Positions 42,158 through 49,835 of a stretch of DNA of 64,000 nucleotides are shown here, piece after piece. Numbering within the stretch: the first letter of the stretch is position 1; the number at the start of each line of letters is the position of its first letter. This DNA comes from CBDCFT01 sp965216365 (GTDB lineage Bacteria > Pseudomonadota > Gammaproteobacteria > Arenicellales > CBDCFT01): NCBI GenBank assembly GCA_965216365.1, contig CBDCFT010000013.1, positions 62,001 through 126,000 of the forward strand. Reading direction: 5' to 3'. The notes under the pieces were generated by a model. The model saw only the letters and a program-made list of their open reading frames with translations. It searched no databases and was not told where the DNA came from. A program made the translations under genes and the position numbers.

Positions 42158-42673
42158 TTGTTTTACTTCGCTTATGGTTCCAATCTGCATCCCTTGCGAC
42201 TGGCCGCACGAGTGCCGAGCGCCCAGGTCATTGGTATAAGCCGTCTGCACGGTTATCGTTTTACACTCACTCATCCATCACTGGACGGTTCGGGTAAGTG
42301 CAGCATCTATCCCGTGGCCGCGAATGACATGTTTGTTTATGGTGTGTTGTACGCAATACAGAATCCAGCGGAGAAAAAGACACTGGATGAAATCGAAGGC
42401 GGCCAATTCGGCTGGCATTCGACGGAAATCGAAGTCAAAACGGAACACGAGTCTATCGACGCATTTACTTACCTGGCTTCAAGCTGCGCACCGGAGCAAT
42501 CTGCAATGCCATATCACTGGTACCGCGATATTGTGTTGCTGGGTGCGCAGTATCACGGTTTGCCCGGTGAAGTTATCCGGGAGATTCGCCAGACCGGGTC
42601 GCAACACGATCCGGATCGCTCAAGAAACGAAGCAAATCAGAGATTGATCGCGCAGTTACGCGCTACAATCTGA
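42158..42673 (+). CDS. Gamma-glutamylcyclotransferase-like protein
   Basis: This 171-aa protein of the GGCT fold has the N-terminal motif YFAYGSNLHPLRL (about residues 3-15), where YGSN forms the substrate pocket. The candidate catalytic glutamate is in LDEIEGG (about 77-83). The enzyme would release 5-oxoproline from gamma-glutamyl amides. No ATG precedes YFAYGSN; the only usable start is TTG at 42158, with no strong ribosome site. The gene lies 12 bases after the HAD gene and 16 bases before the ClC gene. Confidence 0.85.
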   Translation: MFYFAYGSNLHPLRLAARVPSAQVIGISRLHGYRFTLTHPSLDGSGKCSIYPVAANDMFVYGVLYAIQNPAEKKTLDEIEGGQFGWHSTEIEVKTEHESIDAFTYLASSCAPEQSAMPYHWYRDIVLLGAQYHGLPGEVIREIRQTGSQHDPDRSRNEANQRLIAQLRATI

Positions 42674-42689
42674 TACAACTTTATCGCAT

Positions 42690-44477
42690 GTGCAAAATCC
42701 GCATTTGAGCGAGGCGAATTCCACCAAAGCTGCAGTTACCGGCGCCGATTCCGGCACATTCTCGCGCATTGTGTTTATTCTGGTGTTCGGATGTGTTGTA
42801 GGTGCAGTATCGTCGTTAGCGTCGATCGGCTTTATCACGGTTATTGACTGGCTTAACGATATATTGTTGGTCTCGCCACGCAGCCGCATGATCGCGGGCG
42901 ATTCTCCCTGGGTGGTGTTTGCGACCATTGCGGTGCCGGCGATTGGCGGCCTTATCGTCGGTATCATCGTGTTGTTCATCGCGGACAAACGACCGCACGG
43001 CCCACCGGACATCATTCGCGCCGCGCAGGGTTTCGGCGGCGATGTCCCGCTCAAGTCCGGTGTATTAACCGCGTTGGCCAGCATCGTCGGGCTTGGCTGC
43101 GGTGCATCGGTCGGGCAATACGGCCCACTGGCACATATGGGTGCAACGCTCGGCGCGTTTATTTCAAGATTCAGCGGGAGCGACCGGCCCATGGGTACGG
43201 TCGGCGTGGGTTGTGGCGTAGCGGCGGCAATCTCTACGGTTTTCAATGCGCCCATCGCTGGAATCATTTTTGCTCACGAGGTTATTCTGCGTCACTACTC
43301 GTTGCGGGCATTCGCCCCGGTCACTGTGGCATCGACGGTCGGTTTTGTTTTCGCCAACGTCGTTTTCAAAAGAGACCCGCTGTTTCGCATAGAAGATGTA
43401 CGTGTTCTGTATGCGCCGGAGTTCCTGGGTTTTGTTATGGTGGGTATCGCGGGCGCGCTGGTTGCCGTGTTGTTCATGCGCAGCATTTTATGGTTTGGCC
43501 GGCTCGCTGCCCGAATAAACGTTGCGCGGTACTTGAAACCGATGTTCGCCGGCGCCTGTATCGGTGTCGTGGCTATATGGCTTCCGGATATTCTCGGCAT
43601 TGGCCGCGAAACGCTGCGTTTCGCGATTATCGAAGACGCGTTCACCGCCAGCGAACTCGCAATAACGCTAATCGCAAAAATCGCTGCAACTGCGTTGTGT
43701 ATCGGGTTTGGTTTTGCCGGTGGTGTATTTAGCCCCGCATTACTGATCGGGATATTGTTCGGTGCGCTTGTCGGTACCGGACTGGACAGTGCCGGTATCC
43801 AAATCCATTCCGATCTGTCCGTTTACGCCATTTGCGGTATGGCAGCCGTCACCAGTCCCGTCATCGGCGCACCGTTGACCGCAATTCTGATTGTGTTTGA
43901 ATTGACGCGCAACTACGGACTGACGACGGCGGTCATGGTGAGCGTTGTTTTTTCCAACGTGGTTGCCTATCGTGTTTTTGGCCGCTCGCTGTTCGACGTT
44001 CAGCTCAAATCGCGCGGATTTGACTTGTCCTTTGGGCGCGATAAAGTAGTGCTTGATCATCGCACGATTGAGAACTATGTCACGCAGGATTTTACCCACC
44101 TTGTTGCGGGTGATTCATTGATCGGTGCAAAACAAAAACTGATGGCGGACTCAAACACCGAAGGCTATGTTGTGTCCGAATCGGGCGAGTACATCGGCAC
44201 GATTACCTTGACTCAAATATTAGAACTCGAACGAACCAATCAATCGTTGGACACGTTAGCAGAACAATTCGCTCGGCCGGAAGCGCTGATATTCACACGT
44301 GCGACAACCATCTGGGCGGCAATGGATACGATGGAGGATTTTGTAGGCGAAAGTATTCCAGTGGTTAACTCCGATACTGACCATACTTTGGTTGGTATCG
44401 TGTTTGAAGCATCCGTAGTCAAGGCTTATCTCGATACGACAAAAAAAATTCGCACGGAAGAACACGGTTTCGGTTAA
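42690..44477 (+). CDS. ClC-family chloride channel/transporter with C-terminal CBS pair
   Basis: This 595-aa inner-membrane ClC protein starts at GTG. It has about 10-12 membrane helices to residue 430 and a cytosolic tail with two CBS domains (VTQDFTHLVAGDSLIGAKQKL and TRATTIWAAMDTMEDFVG). The selectivity-filter regions are GASVGQYGPLAHMG (about residues 138-151) and GFAGGVFSPALLIG (about 345-358). The canonical GREGP is GQYGP here, so the gating glutamate of proton-coupled exchangers is replaced by Tyr. The first filter motif (GSGIP) reads HGPPDI. This suggests altered gating or anion coupling. The stop overlaps the next gene's ATG by one base. Confidence 0.88.
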   Translation: MQNPHLSEANSTKAAVTGADSGTFSRIVFILVFGCVVGAVSSLASIGFITVIDWLNDILLVSPRSRMIAGDSPWVVFATIAVPAIGGLIVGIIVLFIADKRPHGPPDIIRAAQGFGGDVPLKSGVLTALASIVGLGCGASVGQYGPLAHMGATLGAFISRFSGSDRPMGTVGVGCGVAAAISTVFNAPIAGIIFAHEVILRHYSLRAFAPVTVASTVGFVFANVVFKRDPLFRIEDVRVLYAPEFLGFVMVGIAGALVAVLFMRSILWFGRLAARINVARYLKPMFAGACIGVVAIWLPDILGIGRETLRFAIIEDAFTASELAITLIAKIAATALCIGFGFAGGVFSPALLIGILFGALVGTGLDSAGIQIHSDLSVYAICGMAAVTSPVIGAPLTAILIVFELTRNYGLTTAVMVSVVFSNVVAYRVFGRSLFDVQLKSRGFDLSFGRDKVVLDHRTIENYVTQDFTHLVAGDSLIGAKQKLMADSNTEGYVVSESGEYIGTITLTQILELERTNQSLDTLAEQFARPEALIFTRATTIWAAMDTMEDFVGESIPVVNSDTDHTLVGIVFEASVVKAYLDTTKKIRTEEHGFG

Positions 44478-45562
44478 TGAGTGGTCGACTTCGATATTTA
44501 ATCTCGATCATTTTTTTGATCTTTACAGTTTGCCCCTCCCAGGCCGATCAACCGTTGACTATCGTTTCCTGGGGTGGGCCGTATGCAGCGAGTCAACAAG
44601 AGGCTTACTTCACGCCATTCGCTAAAGCGTCCGGTGTCGCCATCGATCTGCTTGAATACCAGGGCGGGATTGCAGAAATAGAAAATCAGGTAAGCGCTGA
44701 CAAGGTGGATTGGGATGTGTTGGATATGATTTTCGCGGACAATATTTCTGCATGTGAAAAAGGATTGCTCGAACCCATTGACGCCAAAGTTTTATATCCT
44801 GCACCTGATGGCACGCCGGCAAGTGAAGATTTTATTGCAGGCAGTTTAACGCCTTGTGGTGTGAGTCATAATATTGCGTCCGTGGTACTCGCTTATCAGC
44901 GCGATGCGTTTCCTGGCGAGAAACCATCACAAATAAAAGATTTGTTTGATCTCGATAAATTTCCCGGTAAACGCGCCTTACAAAAAAATCCCGCAGCCAA
45001 TCTTGAATGGGCGCTGCTGTCCTACGACGTTCCGCGTAAAGATCTTTATCGTTTGCTGAGTACTGAACGGGGTTTGAAACTCGCATTCTCAAAGCTGGAC
45101 AGAATTCGCGAACATATTGTCTGGTGGACCGAGGTTGATGAACCGGTAAAACTATTGAACAGCGGCGCTGTGGTTATGGCTTCCGGGTATAACGGCCGGT
45201 TTTTCAGCGCAAAAGTCGAAAATAAAAAACCGATAAATATTGTCTGGGACGGGCAACTTTACAGTTACTCGACCTGGGGCATTCCAAAGGGCAGCGCTCG
45301 GCGTGAACATGCGATGGAGTTCATCCGTTTCGCCACGGAAACCTGGCGTATGGCGGAACTCTCCGCTTATATCGCTTATGGCCCGACGCGCGTGTCAGCG
45401 GCGAAACTGGTGGGCACGCATTACGAATCGGGTATTGATATGCAACCGCACTTGCCGAACAATCCGACACATTTTCAAGGTGCGATAGAGAAGGACTACG
45501 AGTGGTATGCAAAAACCGGTGAACGTTTGGCAGAGCGTTTTAATCACTGGTTAGCGCAGTAG
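44477..45562 (+). CDS. PotD-type extracellular solute-binding protein (orphan)
   Basis: This 361-aa secreted protein has a Sec signal peptide (LRYLISIIFLIFTVCPSQA) and a type-2 periplasmic-binding fold beginning LTIVSWGGPYAASQQEAYF, the SWGG form common in spermidine/putrescine-binding proteins. Later segments include GVSHNIASVVLAYQRDAFPG and SYSTWGIPKGSARREHAMEF. No permease or ATPase gene is nearby; it overlaps the ClC gene by one base (TAATG), so it is co-expressed with an anion channel. Ligand unknown; polyamine or a related organic cation is a reasonable guess. Confidence 0.85.
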   Translation: MSGRLRYLISIIFLIFTVCPSQADQPLTIVSWGGPYAASQQEAYFTPFAKASGVAIDLLEYQGGIAEIENQVSADKVDWDVLDMIFADNISACEKGLLEPIDAKVLYPAPDGTPASEDFIAGSLTPCGVSHNIASVVLAYQRDAFPGEKPSQIKDLFDLDKFPGKRALQKNPAANLEWALLSYDVPRKDLYRLLSTERGLKLAFSKLDRIREHIVWWTEVDEPVKLLNSGAVVMASGYNGRFFSAKVENKKPINIVWDGQLYSYSTWGIPKGSARREHAMEFIRFATETWRMAELSAYIAYGPTRVSAAKLVGTHYESGIDMQPHLPNNPTHFQGAIEKDYEWYAKTGERLAERFNHWLAQ

Positions 45563-45639
45563 AGCGTGTTTAACTGCCGCCGGTTAGGGTTGATCTTACT
45601 GCTATAATCACAGTCATTCCAACCGACAGGCATGGGGGC

Positions 45640-45963
45640 ATGACTATGCTGCTGAGCAATCTTGAAGTTGTTCCACACAAAAATATTATCCGTCATATGG
45701 GGCTGGTGCAGGGCAGCACAGTGCGCGCCAAACACGCCGGTAAAGACATTATGGCCGGCTTTAAAAACATATTCGGTGGCGAGTTAAAATCGTATACCGA
45801 GTTAATGCACGAGGCACGCGAAGAAGCGACGCAACGCATGATCCAACAGGCGCAGTCCATCGGTGCGAATGCGGTGTTGAATATTCGTTATGCAACCTCG
45901 TCAGTCAGCGCGGGTGCGGCTGAATTATTTGCCTATGGAACTGCAGTGGAGCTAGAGGATTAA
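45640..45963 (+). CDS. YbjQ family (UPF0145) protein 1
   Basis: This 107-aa single-domain YbjQ protein comprises HMGLVQGSTVRAKHAGKD (about residues 19-36), IFGGELKSYTELMHEAREEA (about 44-63) and AIGANAV-type IGANAVLNIRYATSSV (about 74-89). The family forms pentamers, and the 'heavy-metal-binding' label rests on little evidence. The next gene, 3 bases later, encodes a second YbjQ domain with a membrane anchor. An M48 peptidase follows. The three-gene arrangement implies a joint envelope function, so far undefined. Confidence 0.88.
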   Translation: MTMLLSNLEVVPHKNIIRHMGLVQGSTVRAKHAGKDIMAGFKNIFGGELKSYTELMHEAREEATQRMIQQAQSIGANAVLNIRYATSSVSAGAAELFAYGTAVELED

Positions 45964-45966
45964 ACA

Positions 45967-46443
45967 ATGGAATGGCTGTTGCAATATCTTGACTTACTGC
46001 TTGTCGCGCTTTTGCTGGTGTTGGGTTATGGCTTTGGCCGTTATGCAGAGCGCCGGCACTACCGTTCGATCATAAAGCGCGAACATGAATACCGGGGCTT
46101 GTTAACATTCTCGGCTAGAACACCGCCACCCGGTCTTAATATTACATCTACCGAGTTAGTCGGGGGCAGTGTGGTCGTCTCGGTGGATTACTTCAAACGA
46201 TTTGTCGCCGGGTTGCGCAAGCTTATCGGCGGCCGCTTACGCTCATATGAAACCTTGATTGATCGTGGAAGACGCGAAGCGTTGTTGCGCATGAAAGAAC
46301 AGGCTCGCGACCTAGGTGCGAATGCTATTGTAAACGTGAAGCTGGAAACGGCGTCTATTTCCAAAGGCAGACGCGATTCCATCGGTTCTATTGAGGTTTA
46401 CGCCTACGGCACAGCGATAAAGCATCAACCGCTGACGCAATAA
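45967..46443 (+). CDS. Membrane-anchored YbjQ family protein 2
   Basis: This 158-aa protein has an N-terminal membrane segment YLDLLLVALLLVLGYGFG (about residues 7-24) and a basic juxtamembrane part (RYAERRHYRS). A YbjQ domain follows, with LVGGSVVVSVDYFKRFVAGL, LRSYETLIDRGRREALLRM and LGANAIVNVKLETASIS (about 116-132). It is a tandem paralogue of the upstream soluble YbjQ protein, separated by 3 bases, and could recruit that protein to the membrane by mixed assembly; this is inference. The peptidase gene begins about 25 bases downstream. Confidence 0.85.
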   Translation: MEWLLQYLDLLLVALLLVLGYGFGRYAERRHYRSIIKREHEYRGLLTFSARTPPPGLNITSTELVGGSVVVSVDYFKRFVAGLRKLIGGRLRSYETLIDRGRREALLRMKEQARDLGANAIVNVKLETASISKGRRDSIGSIEVYAYGTAIKHQPLTQ

Positions 46444-46468
46444 CAGCATCGTAACGCGGAGTCGATGC

Positions 46469-47332
46469 TTGCGTCATCGTAAAGACAAACCAGACCTGGA
46501 AAATCCGTTTATCCCCGAGGGAATAAACACCAGTGATGAGCACCCGCTAAAAGAATTTTTCTGGGTACTTGGCAGTGTACTCGTCTTCATTGGCATTTTG
46601 ATTGTTGTTCTCAGTGTCAGCGCCGGTTGGCTCGCTCAATTCATTCCGTTTAAATACGAAACCCAGATCGCCGAACGTTTCATAAAAAATAAAACCGAGT
46701 CTGAAGATATTCAGACTTATTTGCAGGAAATGGCTGACCGTCTGACTGCGGAACAAGATCTGCCGGAAGATATGAGTATCACCGTACACTATTCCGACAG
46801 TGCTACGGTCAATGCCTTCGCTACACTGGGCGGCAATCTTTTTTTCTTTCGTGGACTCATCGAAGCCTTGCCTAACGAGGATGCGTTAGCCATGGTCATG
46901 GCTCATGAAATAGCGCACGTTAAACATCGTCATCCGGTTCGTGCGCTCGGACGCGGTGTGACTATCGGTATTGCGTTATCGGCTCTGGCCGGCGTCTCCG
47001 GCAGCAGTGCAGGCGAACGTCTGATCGGCGATGTGGGTTTGTTGACCTCATTATCTTTTTCACGTTCACAGGAAACTGAAGCTGATTTGACCGCACTGGA
47101 TACACTGGTAAAAACCTACGGCCATGCGTCGGGTGCAATCTCGCTGTTCGATGTGTTTACCGATTTGGAAGCCCAACATTCCACAGTGCCAACGATGTTG
47201 CGCACTCATCCCTTGTCGGATAACAGACGACAAAAACTGGAAGACTACTCCGTTAAAAACAATTGGCCACTGGAAGGCGACAGTAAACCATATCCAGCGT
47301 GGTTGATAGACAAGTTGGCATTGCCTGAATAA
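46469..47332 (+). CDS. M48 family metallopeptidase
   Basis: This 287-aa zinc peptidase has a membrane segment near residues 33-52 (LGSVLVFIGILIVVLSVSAG). The protease domain carries HEIAHVKHRHP (HExxH, about residues 145-155) and the third ligand Glu in SRSQETEADLTALD. TLGGNLFFFRGLIEAL precedes the active site, as in M48 proteins of the BepA/LoiP group. It starts with TTG at 46469, preceded by GGAG; the nearby ATG frame stops at once. It probably faces the periplasm. Linkage with two YbjQ genes suggests a role in envelope protein quality control. Confidence 0.88.
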   Translation: MRHRKDKPDLENPFIPEGINTSDEHPLKEFFWVLGSVLVFIGILIVVLSVSAGWLAQFIPFKYETQIAERFIKNKTESEDIQTYLQEMADRLTAEQDLPEDMSITVHYSDSATVNAFATLGGNLFFFRGLIEALPNEDALAMVMAHEIAHVKHRHPVRALGRGVTIGIALSALAGVSGSSAGERLIGDVGLLTSLSFSRSQETEADLTALDTLVKTYGHASGAISLFDVFTDLEAQHSTVPTMLRTHPLSDNRRQKLEDYSVKNNWPLEGDSKPYPAWLIDKLALPE

Positions 47333-47432
47333 TGAGTAAAATCTGAGTTTGTTATTGTGTTAAGGGATGTTGACCCGAGTCATTATGAGATCAGGTTGTA
47401 GGAAGGCACCGCTCTCACAACACGGTTCAGCA

Positions 47433-47532
47433 GGTTGGATAAGTCGCGTCAGTGACGCCATCCACCAATAGAAGTAACTGACCGCCAACAGCCAGTTGAA
47501 ACATTTAACTTTCCGTAACAGTTGAAATTGGA
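47433..47532. repeat. Dispersed palindromic repeat, copy C
   Basis: The head GGTTGGATAAGTCGCGTC (from 47434) to GACGCCATCCACC (ending 47466) forms a hairpin with a perfect inner stem GCGTC-AGT-GACGC. It is close to copy A (16351-16384). The tail AACAGCC...ACATTTAACTTTCCGTAACAG (47487-47521) is a weaker match to the tails of copies A and B. As in copy B the tail runs directly into the sRNA promoter module. Confidence 0.7.
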
Positions 47533-47580
47533 TTTTGCGTATTAATTCACAGAATACGCATCAGCCCTCGTGCACAATGC
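47533..47580 (+). promoter_or_regulatory. Promoter module of sRNA copy 2 with inverted-repeat operator
   Basis: Identical over 48 bases to 29959-30006. The operator arms are TGCGTATT (47536-47543) and AATACGCA (47553-47560), and CACAAT at 47573-47578 is the possible -10. The flanking DNA on both sides is much less conserved, so identity here reflects selection or recent conversion. A shared activator probably controls both sRNAs. Confidence 0.72.
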
Positions 47581-47584
47581 CTAC

Positions 47585-47876
47585 ATCGCTAAGGACTAGC
47601 GGGATGCAGCAACAAGGAACCGGTGCTGCTCATATTGGACATTGCACGAAAACGCAAGGAAGCGGGCCAGGGATGATATAAGGAACGTATCAAAGGCCAC
47701 TTTCACCCAGGCAAAGACATTGATTCGGGAAAGAATCAACATGCAAAGAGAGTTTCAGTCATGGAGACCGGCAATGCTCTGGCCCAGGGATGGGAAATAA
47801 GGACCTCAACAGGCAACTGGGGTTTAAACTACTGAAACGGGTGTGTTCTAAGGATAGAACACACCCGTTTTGTTTT
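47585..47876 (+). ncRNA. CsrB/RsmZ-type sRNA, copy 2
   Basis: This paralogue of the RNA at 30.0 kb is about 292 nt. Hairpins with GGA loops in order: CGCT-AAGGACT-AGCG (47587-47601), GCAGCA/TGCTGC (47606-47629) with AAGGA in a 12-nt loop, CGC-AAGGAA-GCG, GATAT-AAGGAAC-GTATC, TTGATTC-GGGAAA-GAATCAA, CCC-AGGGAT-GGG (47783-47794) and the terminator with AGGA loop. Most stems differ in sequence from copy 1 while keeping position and loop motif. A shared CATGCAAAGAGAGTTTCAGT-like internal block (47740-47759) is nearly identical. Predicted to titrate CsrA/RsmA; csrA itself is not in the window. Confidence 0.82.
47837..47876 (+). terminator. Intrinsic terminator of sRNA copy 2
   Basis: A 14-bp perfect stem (ACGGGTGTGTTCTA with TAGAACACACCCGT), AGGA loop and TTTGTTTT tail. 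Compared with copy 1, two stem positions differ on both sides (A-T to G-C, and G-C to T-A) with pairing kept, direct evidence of structure conservation. Confidence 0.93.
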
Positions 47877-47931
47877 CGTTTCTCCAGATTTACGAAATAA
47901 ACGCCGACGCGGCGAACTATTGTTTGTTTTC

Positions 47932-47960
47932 ATGACTCCAATGCCGGGGCGCGTTACAAT
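47932..47960 (+). promoter_or_regulatory. Possible sigma-70 promoter of the DUF302 gene
   Basis: ATGACT at 47932-47937 and TACAAT at 47955-47960 are separated by 17 bases. The -10 is a 5 of 6 match and the -35 a weak 4 of 6 match. It lies 42 bases before the ATG at 48003 and downstream of the sRNA terminator, so the gene needs its own promoter. Confidence 0.45.
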
Positions 47961-48002
47961 TCGACGCCCCGCAAGCAAATAAATCAACCATGGAGAATGT
48001 CA

Positions 48003-48452
48003 ATGAACAAGATCGCTCTATTTTTTATTACCCTATTCGTGTCAACAAGTGTTTTTGCTGCGGATGGATTGATAATGGTCAAAAGTGCGCACGACGTTAA
48101 AACCACGGCGGATCGCCTTGAAGCGAAGCTTAAAGAAAAAGGCATGAACGTTTTTGCGCGGGTGGATCACGCCGCGGGAGCGGAGAAAGCCGGAATGGAA
48201 CTGCAACCAACCGAGCTTGTCATTTTCGGCAATCCAAAGGTCGGTACCCCGTTGATGCAATGCGCTCAAAGTGTCGCTATCGATTTGCCGCAGAAGGCGC
48301 TGATTTGGAAGGACGCATCGGGGGATATCTGGCTGGCCTACAACGACCCGCAGTATTTGAAAGGCAGGCACACTATCGAAGGCTGCGATGAGGTGTTAGG
48401 CAAGGTTGCTGGAGCGCTGGGAAATTTTGCCAAGGCCGCAACCGCCCCCTGA
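48003..48452 (+). CDS. Secreted DUF302 domain protein
   Basis: This 149-aa protein has a Sec signal peptide (KIALFFITLFVSTSVFA, cleaved before ADGLIM), then a DUF302 domain. The domain covers IMVKSAHDVKTTADRLEAKL (about residues 21-40), VFARVDHAAGAEKAGMELQP and ELVIFGNPKVGTPLMQCAQS (about 76-95), ending with a WLAYNDPQYL segment. DUF302 proteins are periplasmic or outer-membrane-associated and of unknown function. The start at 48003 has GGAG 7 bases ahead; an ATG two codons earlier is too close to it. Confidence 0.87.
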   Translation: MNKIALFFITLFVSTSVFAADGLIMVKSAHDVKTTADRLEAKLKEKGMNVFARVDHAAGAEKAGMELQPTELVIFGNPKVGTPLMQCAQSVAIDLPQKALIWKDASGDIWLAYNDPQYLKGRHTIEGCDEVLGKVAGALGNFAKAATAP

Positions 48453-48489
48453 TTTGACACGCTGATTTTGGTACAAATTGCAGATAAAT

Positions 48490-48984
48490 ATGAAGATCGA
48501 CGCCCCTTTGTCCTTCCCCATTGTTCATGTCAAGCCGGAATGGGTCGATTACAACGGTCATATGAACGTGGCTTATTATGTATTGGTTTTCGACATGGGC
48601 GTCGACGGTCTGTTGGATCGTATCGGTTTGGGTTTGGATCATATCGAGAAAAATCAGACTTCTTCTTTCACCTTGGAGATTCATGTCAACTACTTGCAGG
48701 AAGTTAACGAAGGCGATCCGCTGCGTATTACTTGTCAGTTGCTCGACTGTGATCACAAACTTACTCACTACTTTTTATCCATGTTTCACGCGGAGGAAAA
48801 TTACCTCGCCGCAACATCGGAGCAACTGAGTATGCACATCGACATGAACATACGACGCTCATCGCCTTATCCCGAGCATGTTATGCAACGGATAGAGGCG
48901 CTCATGCAGGTACACAAGGATTTGCCGATTCCCGAACAGGCTGGAAGCGTTATGAAAATTCGTCATAAGGAAAACAATCGATGA
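48490..48984 (+). CDS. 4HBT/hotdog-fold acyl-CoA thioesterase
   Basis: This 164-aa hotdog-fold protein carries VDYNGHMNVAYYVLVFDMGV (about residues 19-38), in which the D/N-x-x-GHMN segment is the active-site region of YbgC/4-hydroxybenzoyl-CoA-type thioesterases. SFTLEIHVNYLQEVNEGDPL matches the long central helix and following strand. The ATG at 48490 is chosen over a TTG 4 codons upstream. The exact acyl-CoA is unknown; relatives are often next to carnitine or short-chain acyl metabolism genes, not the case here. The next gene's ATG overlaps the stop (ATGA). Confidence 0.86.
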   Translation: MKIDAPLSFPIVHVKPEWVDYNGHMNVAYYVLVFDMGVDGLLDRIGLGLDHIEKNQTSSFTLEIHVNYLQEVNEGDPLRITCQLLDCDHKLTHYFLSMFHAEENYLAATSEQLSMHIDMNIRRSSPYPEHVMQRIEALMQVHKDLPIPEQAGSVMKIRHKENNR

Positions 48985-49835
48985 GCGACCTGCGATTTGA
49001 AGGCACTGACAACTACGTCGCTACTAAAGATTTGATGATGGCGGTTAACGCCGCTATCACATTGACCCGTCCGTTGTTAGTCAAAGGCGAGCCGGGAACC
49101 GGTAAAACACAACTGGCGCAGGAAATCGCGCACTCACTGGATAAGCCATTGCTTGAATGGCACATCAAGTCTACAACCAAGGCCCAACAAGGTCTGTACG
49201 AGTACGATGCGGTGGCGCGTTTGCGCGATTCGCAACTGGGCGACGAAAAGGTGCACGATATCGCCAACTACATTCGTCGCGGCAAAATGTGGGAGGCGTT
49301 TGAATCCGATGTGCAACCGGTGTTGTTGATTGACGAGATCGATAAGGCGGACATCGAATTTCCAAACGACTTGTTGCTGGAACTGGATCGCATGCAGTTT
49401 CATGTGTACGAAACAAAACAAACCATTAACGCGCGGCAACGTCCTATCGTTATCATCACCAGCAACAACGAAAAAGAATTGCCCGACGCGTTTTTACGCC
49501 GCTGTTTTTTTCACTATATTCGCTTCCCGGAAAAAGAAACTATGGAACGCATTGTGAATGTGCATTTCCCGGATCTGAAAAAGCACTTACTCAGCGCGGC
49601 GCTGGAAACCTTTTTCGATTTGCGCGAAGTGCCGGGACTCAAGAAAAAACCGTCGACCTCGGAATTGCTCGACTGGATAAAATTACTGGTTGCGGAAGAT
49701 ATCCCCGCGAAAGCATTGCACAGCGACGATGTGCGATCATTTATACCGCCGCTACACGGCGCTCTATTAAAAAACGAACAAGACGTTCACTTATTCGAAC
49801 GCCTGGTTTTTTTGAATCGGCGCAATGCTGGTTGA
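48981..49835 (+). CDS. MoxR-type AAA+ ATPase (second)
   Basis: This 284-aa AAA+ ATPase has Walker A VKGEPGTGKTQLAQEIA (about residues 34-50), Walker B VLLIDEIDKADIEFPNDLLL (about 113-132) and sensor IITSNNEKELPDAFLRRCFF. This group is distinct from the MoxR at 10.9 kb and always travels with a VWA protein, as it does here: the stop overlaps the VWA gene by 11 bases. Related pairs (CoxD-CoxE-like) mature metal enzymes by remodelling. The client here is unknown. Confidence 0.92.
   Translation: MSDLRFEGTDNYVATKDLMMAVNAAITLTRPLLVKGEPGTGKTQLAQEIAHSLDKPLLEWHIKSTTKAQQGLYEYDAVARLRDSQLGDEKVHDIANYIRRGKMWEAFESDVQPVLLIDEIDKADIEFPNDLLLELDRMQFHVYETKQTINARQRPIVIITSNNEKELPDAFLRRCFFHYIRFPEKETMERIVNVHFPDLKKHLLSAALETFFDLREVPGLKKKPSTSELLDWIKLLVAEDIPAKALHSDDVRSFIPPLHGALLKNEQDVHLFERLVFLNRRNAG

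Noticed and set aside
16346..47532. CRISPR array made of the GTAGGGTGGAT repeats
   Set aside because: Copies are dispersed tens of kilobases apart, diverged and not separated by regular spacers.
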